NCBI RefSeq assembly: GCF_020379485.1
Contig: NC_063437.1
Span: forward strand, 14,781,726-14,845,725
DNA: 64,000 bases
From: Brassica napus
Taxonomy: Eukaryota; Streptophyta; Magnoliopsida; Brassicales; Brassicaceae
Direction of reading: 5' to 3'
In this document: positions 1 to 12,500 of the stretch, one piece after another
Layout of the letters: the number at the start of each line of letters is the position of its first letter
Position numbering within the stretch: position 1 is the stretch's first letter
Made by a program: the position numbers and the translations under genes
Notes under the pieces: generated by a model
The model's database searches: none
What the model was told of the DNA's origin: nothing
What the model saw: only the letters and a program-made list of their open reading frames with translations

Positions 1-670
1 AGCTTTTGTTAAATTATACTTTTGTTCTTGACATAACTTATTTTCCGCCTTATCTCGGTTTTTATTTTCACTTTCTGCACCTTTACATATTTATCTATCC
101 CAAAAACTTGAGCGGATCCGCCTTCACCGTTTGCTTGATTAATCTCTCATGTGAGAGTAACTCTTTGCGTATGGTATTCAAAAACCTTGGGTCAACACAT
201 CCTAGCATACACCAATATGTTAAAAGTTGATAATGATGAAATAGGCTATACGATCTGATTATCAGTCAAAAGAACAACAAAAAATATTTTGACTACCATG
301 CTTGTTTCTAACATATAACAAATATAAAACTGATATAGAAGATAAATATCATGCTTGTTTTACTCCTACGCATATCCTGTGAATGTTGGTCGCATTTATG
401 CCAACCTGTCTTTGGGGAGATATAGGTTTCCAATCTATTAATGGACCACTTTGATCATCAGCCTCACCATCAACAAAATAGAAATTAGAAAATAATCAAC
501 TGAAATAGAAAATCAGTAGGATAGAGATGAATTAAAACCTTGTCTTTGTTTCATTCACAAATTTTGAAATAATAACTCTTCCACGAGCTGATCCATGACA
601 CATGAAAGTATTTCTACACACAATGGTAGAGTTTTAGGCCCTGGTTTTAGGAGACTCTGGACGAGCTTAA
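1..670. other. Intergenic, nothing recognised
   Basis: AT-rich sequence with only short chance ORFs. No splice-bounded coding block, RNA gene or repeat terminus was recognised. It lies downstream of the decayed minus-strand gene that ends at 671. Confidence 0.4.
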
Positions 671-2165
671 TCAGGGCCAAATCAGGGCCGTGATTCTAAT
701 AGCACTATTCTGGTTAAGTTCGTTGAACTCGTCTAAGGGTAGTGCAGTATGCCATCCCCAACCTTTGGGAGCTTTGGTCAGCAGAATTCCTCTCTGCTTG
801 AAGTCCCCAAACAACATCACTTCTCTTAATAGAAAATCTTTTATCAAAAAAAAAAAAAAAAACATCACTTTTCTTTTCGACGGGCAGATCAGCTGCAAGA
901 ACAGAGGAGAATACATGTAGTGTGTTGTTGTTATAGAAATCAATCATTTTCGAGAAAATTTGAACGCATGAAATACAAGTTCGACAAGAAAACAATAAAT
1001 TAGATGCATCAAAACAGCACTTAAAAGTTTGTCATTCCGCGCATGAATACCATGTAAAACTTGAAAAAGATCATAGATACATACTCGGTGACGTGCAGTA
1101 ACTTTGTCACGAGGATCTATGTAAATGTGGACCTGAATGAGGAAAAGAAGAGAATGTACTTTCGGAAGATATGACTACTCAAGTAGCTGCGGGTTTGGTT
1201 GGGACGAACAAAAAAGAAAAGTGAGCTTCCGTACTGAGTCCACTAACTCTGTTTTACGATGGTGAAGAAACAAACGTGTAGAATGGATCATCATGTTAAG
1301 TATTATAAGTTATAACATACCAATTTAATGTGAGGAAAACATGTGATCTCGCTGTTGAGTTGAGTCAGGTTACCAATAGTTCGGCGTCCTTAAGGGTCCT
1401 CATTATTGACGCCTGAATGCTAATCGGGATATGGTATTTAAAAGGCGTTTCATCAAACCAAAATTTCATCACTGAATGTCTCCAAAGAGAAAGCTTGCTC
1501 ACTGAGATATGAGTTTGTTATACCTTCCAAAGAGAGCCAGTATAGAAGAATTCAGGAGGATGCTCTGCATGACCATTAGCTAGTCTTTGGACATCCTCAA
1601 ATTCAACTCTGTACAACGAAAAAAAAACGCAGCTGAGAGAAACCATTTACAAAACAGAAAAAAAAACAAGAAGTCACAGTTAAGCGAGAACTAGAGCAAG
1701 ATAGTTGGTTATAAGTAAGCAAATCAAAAACCGTACTCAAAAGTCCAAAACCAAAAAGTGGAAAGTGACACAAAGGTGTCCTCGTATTAACTGATATGGT
1801 ACAACTCTGGTTCTCCCGCTCAGTCTCCCTAGTGAAGGTTCCTTTGGTTCTGCTCAAGATAAACAGAAAGACCTTATCGCATTTATGCAAGCAAAAATAT
1901 AACACTAGAGTAGGACTGCTCATGATAAATGCCTCCAACTTTACTCCAAAATACCCTAAGACGCATTACGTGCAAATATATCAAAGCATGAGCTAATCTA
2001 CAATTCCTACATTTCTTACTTGCTGAATGAGAAAACAAGCAAGTTTAAGGAAAAATAACCTGCAATCATAGACCATCGTTCACAGCTTTACAAGTGAAAC
2101 CCAACTCTTCAAGTTGTCTTCTTGCTTTCAGAAGAACTTCAAATGACATTGCAATACAGAAGTAA
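671..2165 (-). pseudogene. Decayed multi-exon gene fragment (possibly BTB/POZ-domain protein C-terminus)
   Basis: Five exon-like blocks read on the minus strand: about 2165-2060 (LLKARRQLEELGF), 1608-1524 (LANGHAEHPPEFFYTGSLWK), about 1445-1227 (LFLHHRKTELVDSVRK), 1132-1095 (VHIYIDPRDKVTAR) and 892-671 (QLICPSKRKV, KAPKGWGWHTALPLDE, stop). Most ends fit splice sites, and the peptides look like one conserved plant protein. Several lesions mark it as dead. There is an in-frame TGA near the end of the first block. In the third block the reading IQAS-NNEDP needs one missing base, then shows a TAA where PKGRR is expected, and its 3' end has CT instead of a GT donor. A small poly-A insertion sits in the last exon. 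I associate these motifs with BTB/POZ-domain proteins only from memory; the family name is uncertain. No N-terminal half was found. Confidence 0.5.
813..870 (-). mobile_element. 38-bp poly-A retro-insertion with 10-bp target duplication
   Basis: The sequence AACATCACTT occurs at 813-822 and again at 861-870. Between them lie 38 bases ending in a 16- to 18-base A run (823-860). Removing the insert and one repeat copy restores the exon reading SKRKVMLFGDFKQ on the minus strand. This is the signature of a severely 5'-truncated non-LTR retrotransposition event. The inserted material reads with its A-tail at the right, so the inserted strand is + while the exon is -. Confidence 0.75.
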
Positions 2166-2383
2166 ACCACCTTCAAAGTTCACAAATTTAATGTTATAAA
2201 AAAAGTTCACAAATATAATTTATAAACTGAATATCTTTATTGGAAAATATCCAAATTACCCAAAACGATTTATCCAAAAAATAAAATTATCTAAAATTCC
2301 TCTATTATTTTATATTTAAAAGATCTGAAATTAGCCAATTACCTGATTTTTTAATCTAAAACACTTGAATTGTTTCATATATA

Positions 2384-3711
2384 TCTTCTATCTATAATAT
2401 TATTTGAAAAGTGAATTTGCTTACTTGTCATATTATCCATGATTTTAGTATAAGTTATCACTTCAATTAATATTATTATTTAAAATTATATTTTAATATA
2501 TATATATATATCATGATATATAAGATAAGAAGTGAATTTTTACTTTGCATCTTATCAATGATTTTAGGATAAGTCATTAGTTTAACTAATATTATTATTC
2601 AAATTATATTTTAATATATATATATATATATATATATTATGATATTTAATATAATGAATGAACATGAACCTAATCTACCTATACATAGCTATTAATTTTT
2701 TGAAAATATATTTTAATATATAAACTTATCATGATGTTTAGAACATTTAATTAATAAATTGATATTAACAATTGATATTAACAATATATACTGATAATAT
2801 CATAATCACATGTATCTTATATTTAGTTTAGAATTTTAATAACTAACATTATAGCCAGTTTCTCTAATTCTTATTAGAAATATTGATCCACATACAGGTT
2901 ATTATAATATTAAAATTAAGATTAAAGCTACAACATCAATGAAAATATATCATTAAATATAAATTATATACATGTATTAAATATTATTTATATATTTAAT
3001 ATTAAACAGTCATATTTTTAACCTAAAATAAATTAATTATATTTGTTGACGTACATCAAAACTACAAATGAATTTATGCTAATAATAAATTTATCCGTAA
3101 AATCACAAATGTTATCAAAATAATATATTTAAAACCAAAATACTAAATTTTACCTAAACTACAAAATGAAACCTAACTACAAATATTTTAAAAATATATA
3201 AGAGGATGAAAAACTAGGATTAAAACATTAAATAACACTAAAAATGAACAAATAATAAACATAATATAAATATAATCTAAGAGGATACATAGATAATGTT
3301 TTGTAGTTTATTATTTTTTGTGTTTTTGTCTCACTGTTTTTAAAATTTAAATCATAAAAAAATGTGTTGACTATTGTTATTTCATTGATATTTCATGAGT
3401 TGTGATTATTTATAATTTTTTCAATGTCATTAGATTTCTTTTCAGTTCAGGAGTAAAATAAGTGTCTAATTTTAAAACAGTTTTATAATTTAATTATTAC
3501 TATATAAAATATATTGATCCAAAATCTTCATCCACTAAATAAAACTATGAAATAAAAGAACATAATTTAATACATTGATTACCAATATGAATATTGAAGT
3601 TTTATAATTTAGAATATTAATATATTTTTTTTATCTAATTTAATAAAAAATAGAAAATAAACCTTAAAAGTAAAATTATTAGGTAAATATTAGCCCGCAC
3701 CTTTCAACTAG
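2384..3711 (+). mobile_element. Non-autonomous Helitron with eroded 3' hairpin
   Basis: It starts with TC after an A (2383) and ends with CTAG (3708-3711) before a T, as Helitrons do. Just inside the end, GCCCGCAC at 3693-3700 is the left arm of the hairpin seen complete in the related element ending at 54787, but here the right arm is missing. The 5' part shares about 50 bp with 54118-54165 (stretches around TTTGCTTACTTGTCATAT and CCATGATTTTAG). A tandem duplication of ~120 bp (2407-2510 and 2529-2635) ends each time in a TA microsatellite. No protein-coding content was seen. Confidence 0.6.
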
Positions 3712-5080
3712 TTTTTATTTAAATTACCTAAAATTAAGCAAAAACAAAACAGGAAAATTTGAACATAACTGAGTCACACCCAAATTATTTTTGGGAATTA
3801 ACATTTTCCATTCTTTATTATATTACATAAACGAACAGAAATTCCAAAGAACCAATATTTTATAAATATCCACCTAATTATATATCTTTATACATGAAAT
3901 GTCAAAAACTAAAATTGGCTCGAATCGGACAAAATATCCAAATATCCTAATGTTCAAAAAAAAATATATCCAAATATCCAAACCCATTATTCAATGTAAA
4001 CAAGACAGTTTATATATACCTGCTGACTGCTGTATATATTTGCTCAAAAGAAGAAGAACAAGACAGTTTAATATATACTTTATGTATATCTACTAGACTA
4101 CTGCTCGTTAGCTCATCTCACTTCAGTATTTTAGCATAAATTAAAATTTATTATTTATCCTAGTATAGAAACATCTTTTAAATATGCAAATATATTTTAA
4201 TTAGAACATCAATATCGGTTAAAAATTCTTTTCAAAATATACTATTTAGATTCTTAATATGATTTACTTTTTTTTGGATCAAAATCTTGATATGATTTAC
4301 TTATTTAATTAATTTGTAATTTTAAACTAAAATTGAACTATCAATTAAATAGTTCAAAACTTGACTTGATAGAGTGAGATTTTGACCCCCAAAAAGGTAC
4401 ACCATGCTTAGCATTCCAATATTCCTTCCAGTCCTTGATTATAATGGTTGAGACCGATAAACAGAAGCTCAAGAGTTTGTAATTTCAGTTAAAAAAAAAG
4501 TTTGTGATGTTCAAAAAAAAAAGGTTTGTAACTTGGTCAGATAACTGTTTTGTTGAGTTAAAGAACAAGAGAAAGCATCAATTGGAGAATCTTGACATGC
4601 TGACTCCTCATTTAGTCATTTCTCACTACTGTGAGACAGTGGGACAATTACTGTACATGGCAGTAACCAGAGGAAAAAATAAAGGAGAGTAATAATACCA
4701 GAATTGTTTGAAATACCAATCACAAAGATCTAGGAGAATTGAGAAACAGAAAAACGTGAATAATGTTGCATTGAACCATTTCCACCTAATTTTTTCTTTC
4801 TAAAATATATATATTTGAGATTTGGTAAGTGATGCATAAATTTTATTAAGCATTTATTATTAGAATATGTACAATGGTATTTAGTATTCAACACTCTAAT
4901 TTATATTTTTTCTTACTCTACATAATCTTTTTTTTTTTATCTTCCACTTATTAATTCAACGTATGTTCAGTTTTATATTTATAATAGTTTTGTTCAACAA
5001 AATTCAACACCTTACTCCACTATTTTCTCTGTTTTTATTTTTATTTGCATTTGTATACTTATATATCATATCAAGAATAA
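3712..5080. other. Intergenic, nothing firm
   Basis: AT-rich. An ORF at 4504-4692 (62 codons) has mildly protein-like composition around KRKHQLENLDMLTPHL but no recognised family, introns or neighbours. It may be a scrap of a captured gene or chance. Confidence 0.3.
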
Positions 5081-6157
5081 ATTAGAAGTAAATCAAAATA
5101 ACTAGAATTTAAATAATTTAGTAATTTTTTTGTCTTAGATTTGTATATGAAAATACGAGATCTTGAATAATCAAAAAGGTATGTTATAAAATTTTGAGTG
5201 TTGATTTGGTATTCAAATGAAATAAGTCTTTTTATAGGTTTCATAAAATAATAAAATTTGGTACAAAATTAATAATTAAAAAATAATTTACTATGTAATA
5301 ACTAATCTCTATAAATTTGGATGAAAAATAAATTCCAAAAATCTGTATAACCAATAATAAAATACCATATATTTAGTTTTAATTTAATTAAGAAGTATTT
5401 CTTTCACCAATTTACAAATGCTTATATTTTATTTTGTCTCATTTTAAGAGTTTTGATAGATTTAACAAATTTAATCTACATCAACTGTTTTTTTATTTAA
5501 CTTCTCATTGTCAGATATTTAACAGTGGAAAAAATATTCAACTATACATAGCAAATAGTCTAAAAATATTTATTATTAGTGAAAATTTGAAAGGTTTTAA
5601 AACTAGTAAAAGTCCGGAAAATTAGAAGTAAATCAAAATAACTAGAATTTAAATAATTTAGTAATTTTTTTGTCTTAGATTTGTATATGAAAATACGAGA
5701 TCTTGAATAATCAAAAAGGTGTGTTATAAAATTTTGAGTGTTGATTTGGTATTCAAATGAAATAAGTCTTTTTATAGGTTTCATAAAATAATTAACTTTG
5801 GTACAAAATTAATAATTAAAAAATAATTTACTATGTAATAACTAATCTCTATAAATTTGGATGAAAAATAAATTCCAAAAATCTGTATAACCAATAATAA
5901 AATACCATATATTTAGTTTTAATTTAATTAAGAAGTATTTCTTTCACCAATTTACAAATGCTTATATTTTATTTTGTCTCATTTTAAGAGTTTTGATAGA
6001 TTTAACAAATTTAATCTACATCAACTATTTTTTTATTTAACTTCTCAATGTCAGATATTTAACAGTGGAAAAAATATTCAACTATACATTGCAAATAGTC
6101 TAAAAATATTTATTATTAGTGAAAATTTGAAAGGTTCTAAAACTAGTAAAAGTCCGG

Positions 6158-6160
<3 letters not shown>
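5081..6160. repeat. 540-bp tandem duplication
   Basis: The block beginning ATTAGAAGTAAATCAAAATA at 5081 repeats from 5621 with only scattered substitutions, giving two 540-bp units (5081-5620 and 5621-6160). Each carries the same short ORF (5434-5625 and 5974 onward), whose conservation follows from the DNA identity and not from evident coding constraint. High identity points to a recent duplication. Confidence 0.85.

Positions 6161-6161
<1 letters not shown>

Positions 6162-6249
<88 letters not shown>
6162..6249. repeat. (TC)n microsatellite
   Basis: An almost pure run of about 43 TC dinucleotides directly abuts the end of the second 540-bp unit, with one T interruption near 6241. It is long enough to be highly polymorphic. 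Confidence 0.95.
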
Positions 6250-8108
6250 CATTGAGGTTCTAAATGGATGGGTTTGTGACCTTTTCGATGAGATTGAGCC
6301 TATGTTCCTCCACTAGAACTTCTTTGTTGCTAGGAAGGATCTGGATTGGAGCTCGGCGGCGGCTAAAAGATGATTCATCAATCCATTTTCTGTTCTTTGA
6401 ATACCACAAATGTGGCTCTTTTTTATTGGAGTGAATAATATAGTATGTGAGTTGTTTTTTTGTAGGGGAGACCCTAGTACATACATATGACTAATACCGA
6501 TCCAACATTTTTATGTCTTAAACCAAAAAAAAAAAGACTTTATATTATATTTTTTTTGTTTTTTTTGTTTTCAAAAACAAAAATACACTAAAAAAAGAAA
6601 TAAAAATGAAAAATAAACCTAAGACACAATGCGTCTCATGCAAAGCGGATATACCTGAAATGAAAAACCGAGTTATCTAATATCAACAACAAGTCTTTTT
6701 ATGTTTTATACAATATAAATCACTTTAATTTTTATAAACTAATGCAATTCCGTTAATGATTAGTAAATATACTATCAAGTTAACTGCTTAGTAATATAAG
6801 CCAATGCTATTATAAATATTTCACCGTTGTCAATCATAATTTTAGTAAAATAATTTGTTAATACAAGATTTTGCATTTTAAAATCTAATTTATTGAATAA
6901 AATATTTATTCAAAATATTTATTAATAAAATTTTATAAACAAATATAAAATTCAACAAATATTATAATCATCAATAAAATTTTAAACTAAATTTATACAT
7001 AAATACTAAAAAATTATTTATATAAAATTTAAAAATATATGCCTTATAAATTTTTTGGGCCATAAACGGTTGTTTGGTGGCTTGCTCTCTGTATCAACCT
7101 CGCCTTAGATGTATCATGTATCACAAGATAAATAGCGAGGACCCGCTGACCTTGGTCGGGAGTGGAATCCGGCAGAGGTAGAATAAGCGGTTTTCATTAT
7201 TTTATAAGTAGTATTATATTAAGTGAAAAACATATAGCTATTTGAAAAAAAAAATCAGATGGATGTAAACCAGTTTGAAAATCGTTCGTGGGAACTTCCA
7301 AATATTAAGAAATACACTTTCTACAGAGATAGAAAAATCATATATAGAAAACATACATAATTTATATATAAATGAGAGAAATCGAAGGATTGAATTTGAA
7401 ATGAACCAAGCAAAGCCTCTCAATCTCTCATCATTCTTCATTATTCGTACTCTATTAGACTCCCTACCCTACTCTACCCACGTGTCATTCTTCATCTGTC
7501 AAACCCACCAACATCCTCATTTTATAATTGCTATTCATGTCGGTATTTTATTATTTCTCTATTCCATGTTTTCATAAATGATTACATCTGTGTTCTTTAA
7601 AACGAACGTGAAATATCTCGAATTTTTCAATTTTTATTTGGGTGCTTGTGATCCCTTGGTAAAACGGAAGATAACGAAATATTTTACACTTTTCTTTTAT
7701 AAATATTTTACACTTTCTTTTTCTACGAAACCAAATAAACTACGAAACAAAGAAAACAGTATAAAATTATATAAATTCGCAACCAACATATTAACCAAGT
7801 TGTAGTAGTAGATAAATGATTTCTTTTTTTTTGTAAAATAATGATTTCATTTTGTTGCTGTAGGTTAGTGGACAATTCGCCTAAAAAAATGGAATTAGTC
7901 CCTATTTCGTAGATAAAAATATCTGAATTTATATAGACATCAAAGATAAGTTTAGTTTTGAGACTCAAATTTAAGGATAAGTTCGGCTGTTTAAAAACAA
8001 TCGACAAACAAGTGCATATTTTAATGATGGAATGATTGTATTATATGAATACACTTATACTGAAACAACTTACTGCTGCAACCGTTAAAAAATTAGCTTT
8101 ATTAACTA
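6250..8108. other. Intergenic, nothing firm
   Basis: Mostly AT-rich. Two GC-richer patches stand out: 6250-6400 and 7140-7190. A CCACGTGTC G-box lies near 7478. No supported gene; the ~100-codon frames at 7275-7577 and nearby look like chance. Confidence 0.35.
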
Positions 8109-8356
8109 CTCTTTCCGTTTCTAAATAGATGATGTTTTGGAGAGTTTTTGATGTTTCAAAATACATGATATTTTGTTATTTTATATTAATTTTAGATTTA
8201 TTAAAAACTGTGTGACCAATGAGATTTTATAGTTTTTGTGATAATTGGTTGAATTAATTTTATTTTATATTTTAATGCTACTTTTTAGATAAAAAAATGA
8301 ATGTTTTCATTTTTGTGCATTTAACTAAAACATCAACTATTTTGAAACAGAGGGAG
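8109..8356. mobile_element. Stowaway-type MITE (Tc1/mariner)
   Basis: The 248-bp element is flanked by TA dinucleotides (8107-8108 and 8357-8358). Its ends are CTCTTTCCGTTTCTAAATAG at the left and CTATTTTGAAACAGAGGGAG at the right, imperfect inverted repeats of the CTCCCTCCGTTTC type known for plant Stowaway MITEs. There is no coding capacity. Confidence 0.85.
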
Positions 8357-9532
8357 TATATCTTAAGATACTATAGAATGCCACTCGGGTATTAATTAGA
8401 CTACTAGATTTTAACATGTGCAACCGCGCATATATTTTTTAAAATTAAATTAAGGAAATTGTAAGCTATGTCGGTTGCGTATCTCGGTTTTGCATGGGGT
8501 GAAAAATCAAATTGATATATTAGATAAGTAATTTGTAATTTGATAATTCTATTCAAAGCAGAAAATTTTCTAGTGTTTTTGTCTGAAGAATATATTTATT
8601 TTTTAGAACATATTCACTTTATTTTTAATATATGATGTTTTAAAGAATTCTTTTTACTTCAAATTAGATGATATTTTCAATTTTCAATGCAAGTTTATTC
8701 GTTTTTTCTTTTTATATTTCCAGTTAGCATTTTTATTGGATGAATTATGATTAGGTGAATACTTAACAATGTTTTTGGTTAGATAAATTAGAATTTTTTT
8801 TTTTTAATTTGTGTGAACAAATCTAAATTTCAAAGTAACAAAAATGAAAATAGTGTCATTTAGTTAAATATATACATTAGTATATCTATATTTGTAAATT
8901 TATTTGTTTCACAGACAAAAATATGCTTTATTTTTTATTATATATATTACAATTTATTTTATTTGTCAAATTATTTTTCAATTTAGATTTAACGTCTGAA
9001 CATAATTATAGAGAATAGTACTAAATATATATTATTAAATATATTTAAATTTATTTATATGATTATAAACTAATTCTATTATATTTTTTTAGAATGGTAT
9101 TAATTTGATAAAAATTGTTAATAATATTAACGAACAATCACATGTTGTGATATTTTTTTGACATCATCAAAATAATAACATTAATCATATATTATGGTTG
9201 CATAATATAATATTAAAAATAATATACACGAGTATATGTATATATAATTATATATTATGATTGCATAACATATGGATTTTTTTGTTAATGAGGTGATTTA
9301 CAAATAGTTAATGGCCTACAAAATAATTATATATGATGTTAATAATTATTAGATTAATAGGTAAAAAAAAAATTTTATCAATCAGTTGGTATATTTGATT
9401 ATATTTAATTTATTTGTCTTGAATAAATATTTTTAATTTAGTATATATTAACAATAAAAAAATTTGAAATTTTCTTTGAAGATAGTATATTATTGATTTA
9501 AGTAAGATATTAAAAAGATATATTTGTGATTA
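8357..9532. other. AT-rich intergenic, possible old Helitron end
   Basis: CTAG at 8404-8407 with a weak GC arm at 8420-8435 resembles a minus-strand Helitron 3' end, but the hairpin is poor and no 5' partner was found. The rest is low-complexity AT sequence. Confidence 0.3.
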
Positions 9533-12500
9533 TCTTATATAATAAAACAGACTTGCCTCTCTCCTTAGGCTATCCAGCTCAGCAAAGAAGGAGGGGCATT
9601 TTTGGACACGTCAGCACCTCTTTTTTAAAAGAAATCGACAGATTCTGTGACTTTTCTTGGACTGGGCCATTCATTTATATTCTTTCTGGTCTGGGCAATA
9701 AAGATTTTCATCCCTGGCCAATTAAAGTGCAAGTAGGGTTAACATCACCTTCTCAGCTTCTTAGAAAAAAATTGCCTGATACCGTTGATAATCTCAATGT
9801 TACGTTTCCAGTTTTGCATTAGTAAGTTCTTTATTCCGAGCTTTAGCTTCACCACCCTGCTCTTCACACTCTGAATATTCATCTGTCTCATCATCTCCCA
9901 TCGTAACCGACGGAAGGTCTGACTATAAATCTCCGATCTCCCAGCTATGAACAACACAACTTCAACCAAATTGAGAAGAATATACTTGATAATTATAAAC
10001 TTCGACGACCGCTGTATTCCTCCTGCTCTACGTCTCACCGTCTGGCTAAGACAAAAGCTCACCGGCTCTGTCTTTTTATGACAAAGAAGCTTCACTGGTT
10101 CTGTCATGTCTTATTTCCTTGACTTCGCTTTGGTTCCTGGGTCTGAGGTTATACTCGTCTCTCTTCTTTAGTTCCTGGGGTAGTTGTGACTGTGTCTTGC
10201 TTTTACACTTCTTTCTGATGTTTGGAATGATTGAAGTTGATAGTTACACTCGTGTTATGTATGTAGACCATATTTGAATCTGTAATGTTTCAAGATTGCA
10301 TTTTTACTATTTTGAGTTATGAGATGACTGGTGATCTTGCTGAGATCAGTGACTGAGTGATTCACTGACGATTTGTTTTGAGTTTATTATATTGACTCAA
10401 CAGGTAACTAACTGATCGATTCTACTTCTACTTGCAGGACTCTTCTGTTCTTGCACCATACTGCGTCATGATGTGTTGGGTCAGGTTTGTTTTTTTGATA
10501 AATTTTATAAACACTAGAAACTTTTGAGTCAGCTTTTGTTTTTGGTTATTCAATGTGTCATTTTGTGAATGCAGGAAACACTTTTGAATCTCTTCCTTCG
10601 CAACTACCTGCCCTACAACCTTTATGACAAAGTAGAGAGGTTGAGATCAATGCACCAATATTTGAGGCACATTCTAACCAACAGGTTTATCTTTTATATT
10701 CTTTCATAGCACTTGGTTATTGTAGCTTTCTAGATCTGCTAGGCTTTGCTCTCCCATTATGTTCTTATATTTACCTTTTGTTTCTTTTCCCTGCCTTACT
10801 TGTGTCTTCTTAGACCTCCATATCTACAAATGTAATATAGTGTGTATATATATACACATCTCACAGAATGTGTTCTTACAGTTGTTGATATTTGTGCAAC
10901 TCGGCAAAATCTGGACGACCCAACTAGAGTAAACTGATGCAAAAGAGAGCCTCCTTCAGGCGGCTAGAAAAGCACTTGTCGCTACTCTAGGCTTCAGAGT
11001 CCAATGCGTCAAGTGGGCTATTTTAGTTCGACTCCTCTTGGGTGAAATCCCATAACGATCCATCTTCACTCAAAAAGGAATGAGAAAGCTCTTACGCCAT
11101 ATTTGGAACTTACCAATGTAAGTGTCAATCTTAGGAATTCTTGCGTCTGTGACACTTTCTAGATTAAAGTTAAGTTACTCTTCTTGCTGCTGTAGACCTC
11201 CTTTGTTGTCCTAGCCTTCTTTGACATTTAACTAGATTTATGCATCATCATGTTGATTCTGAAATAAGGATTTCATACTAAAAATATATTTGAATTTTGT
11301 CAGGCAGTGAGGATAGGTGACTTAGAGCTCAGTAACGTCCAAGAGAGGTTTGAGACATTTTCTGTAAACATGACTCACAACCTCATAGTCAGGCTCCGAC
11401 ACAAACAGAACAGGACTACGCAACACTAGCATCTTACGCAACATTAGCATCTCTTACTCAAGAATCTCTCTAACAGATGTTGCCCAGAAGCTAAGGCTAA
11501 ACTCTGCATACCCGATGGCAGATGCATAAAGCATAGTGGCTAAATCCATAAGAGACGGAGCAATCAACGCGACCATCGACCACCTGAAAGGTTGTATGGT
11601 CTCAGAGAAAATATGAGACATCTACTCCACTAACGAGCTACAGAATGCCTTTAACTCGAGAATTGCCTTCTGTTTGAACATGCACAATGAAGCGGTGAGA
11701 GCGTTGAGGTTCCCACCAAATACACACATGGAGAAAGAGAGTGAGGAGAAGAGTAGAGAGAGATGAAACAACAAGAAGTGGAGCTCACTTAATAAATGGC
11801 TGAGGAAGATGATGACGACTTCTAGATTTGATACAAATTCTCGCGTCTCGTCTCTTTTGTTAAATTAACTGTCATTTTTCATCTTCTTATGCACATCAGT
11901 TCTTTTACTTTATGAGTAACAGAACTCAATATATTTGCAAGTGTTCCAAGTTTCAAAATGTGATGCTGATAGTGCATATTAGCATGACATGATTTAGTAT
12001 GTCTTGGCGTTTGGTCTGGATAGGCTTTTAGGTCCGGCTTCGTGAACTCTTTTCAAACCACCACAAAACAATATTTGCACACATGAAAGCTTCCAACCTT
12101 AAACGCAACTATAAACTACTATGCATAGTACATTATTTGAAGACAAATTTTGTACCGTAAAGAAACTAAATCTCTTTTTTTTTTGCGTGAATACCAAGTT
12201 AATATTAAGAACACTCCCATGTTTGAAAACACAACTCAAGAGTTATTGTGGTTAGTTATTGTGGTTATTTTCCCAGCCTAAGACCCCCAAAAAAATCGTT
12301 TAACCCAAATACCAAAAAAACATTAATACATAATCAAAACATTTTTAGTTTTGTTTTGAAAGTAAAAATAACAAAATAGAACAAACAAAAATGATTATTT
12401 TGTGACAGTCATTACTTGAGCTTGGTGAAAATCTTAGTTAAAAAATAATAAAATTAGACAAAATACTTAATAAAATAAATACGAAGATCAATAAAAACTA

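Noticed and set aside
7275..7577. 100-codon open frame on the + strand
   Set aside because: AT-rich composition, a shadow frame on the other strand, no domain or splice context.
8404..8440. Possible minus-strand Helitron 3' end (CTAG with nearby GC arm)
   Set aside because: The hairpin is imperfect and no TC-type 5' end could be paired with it before the next Helitron begins.
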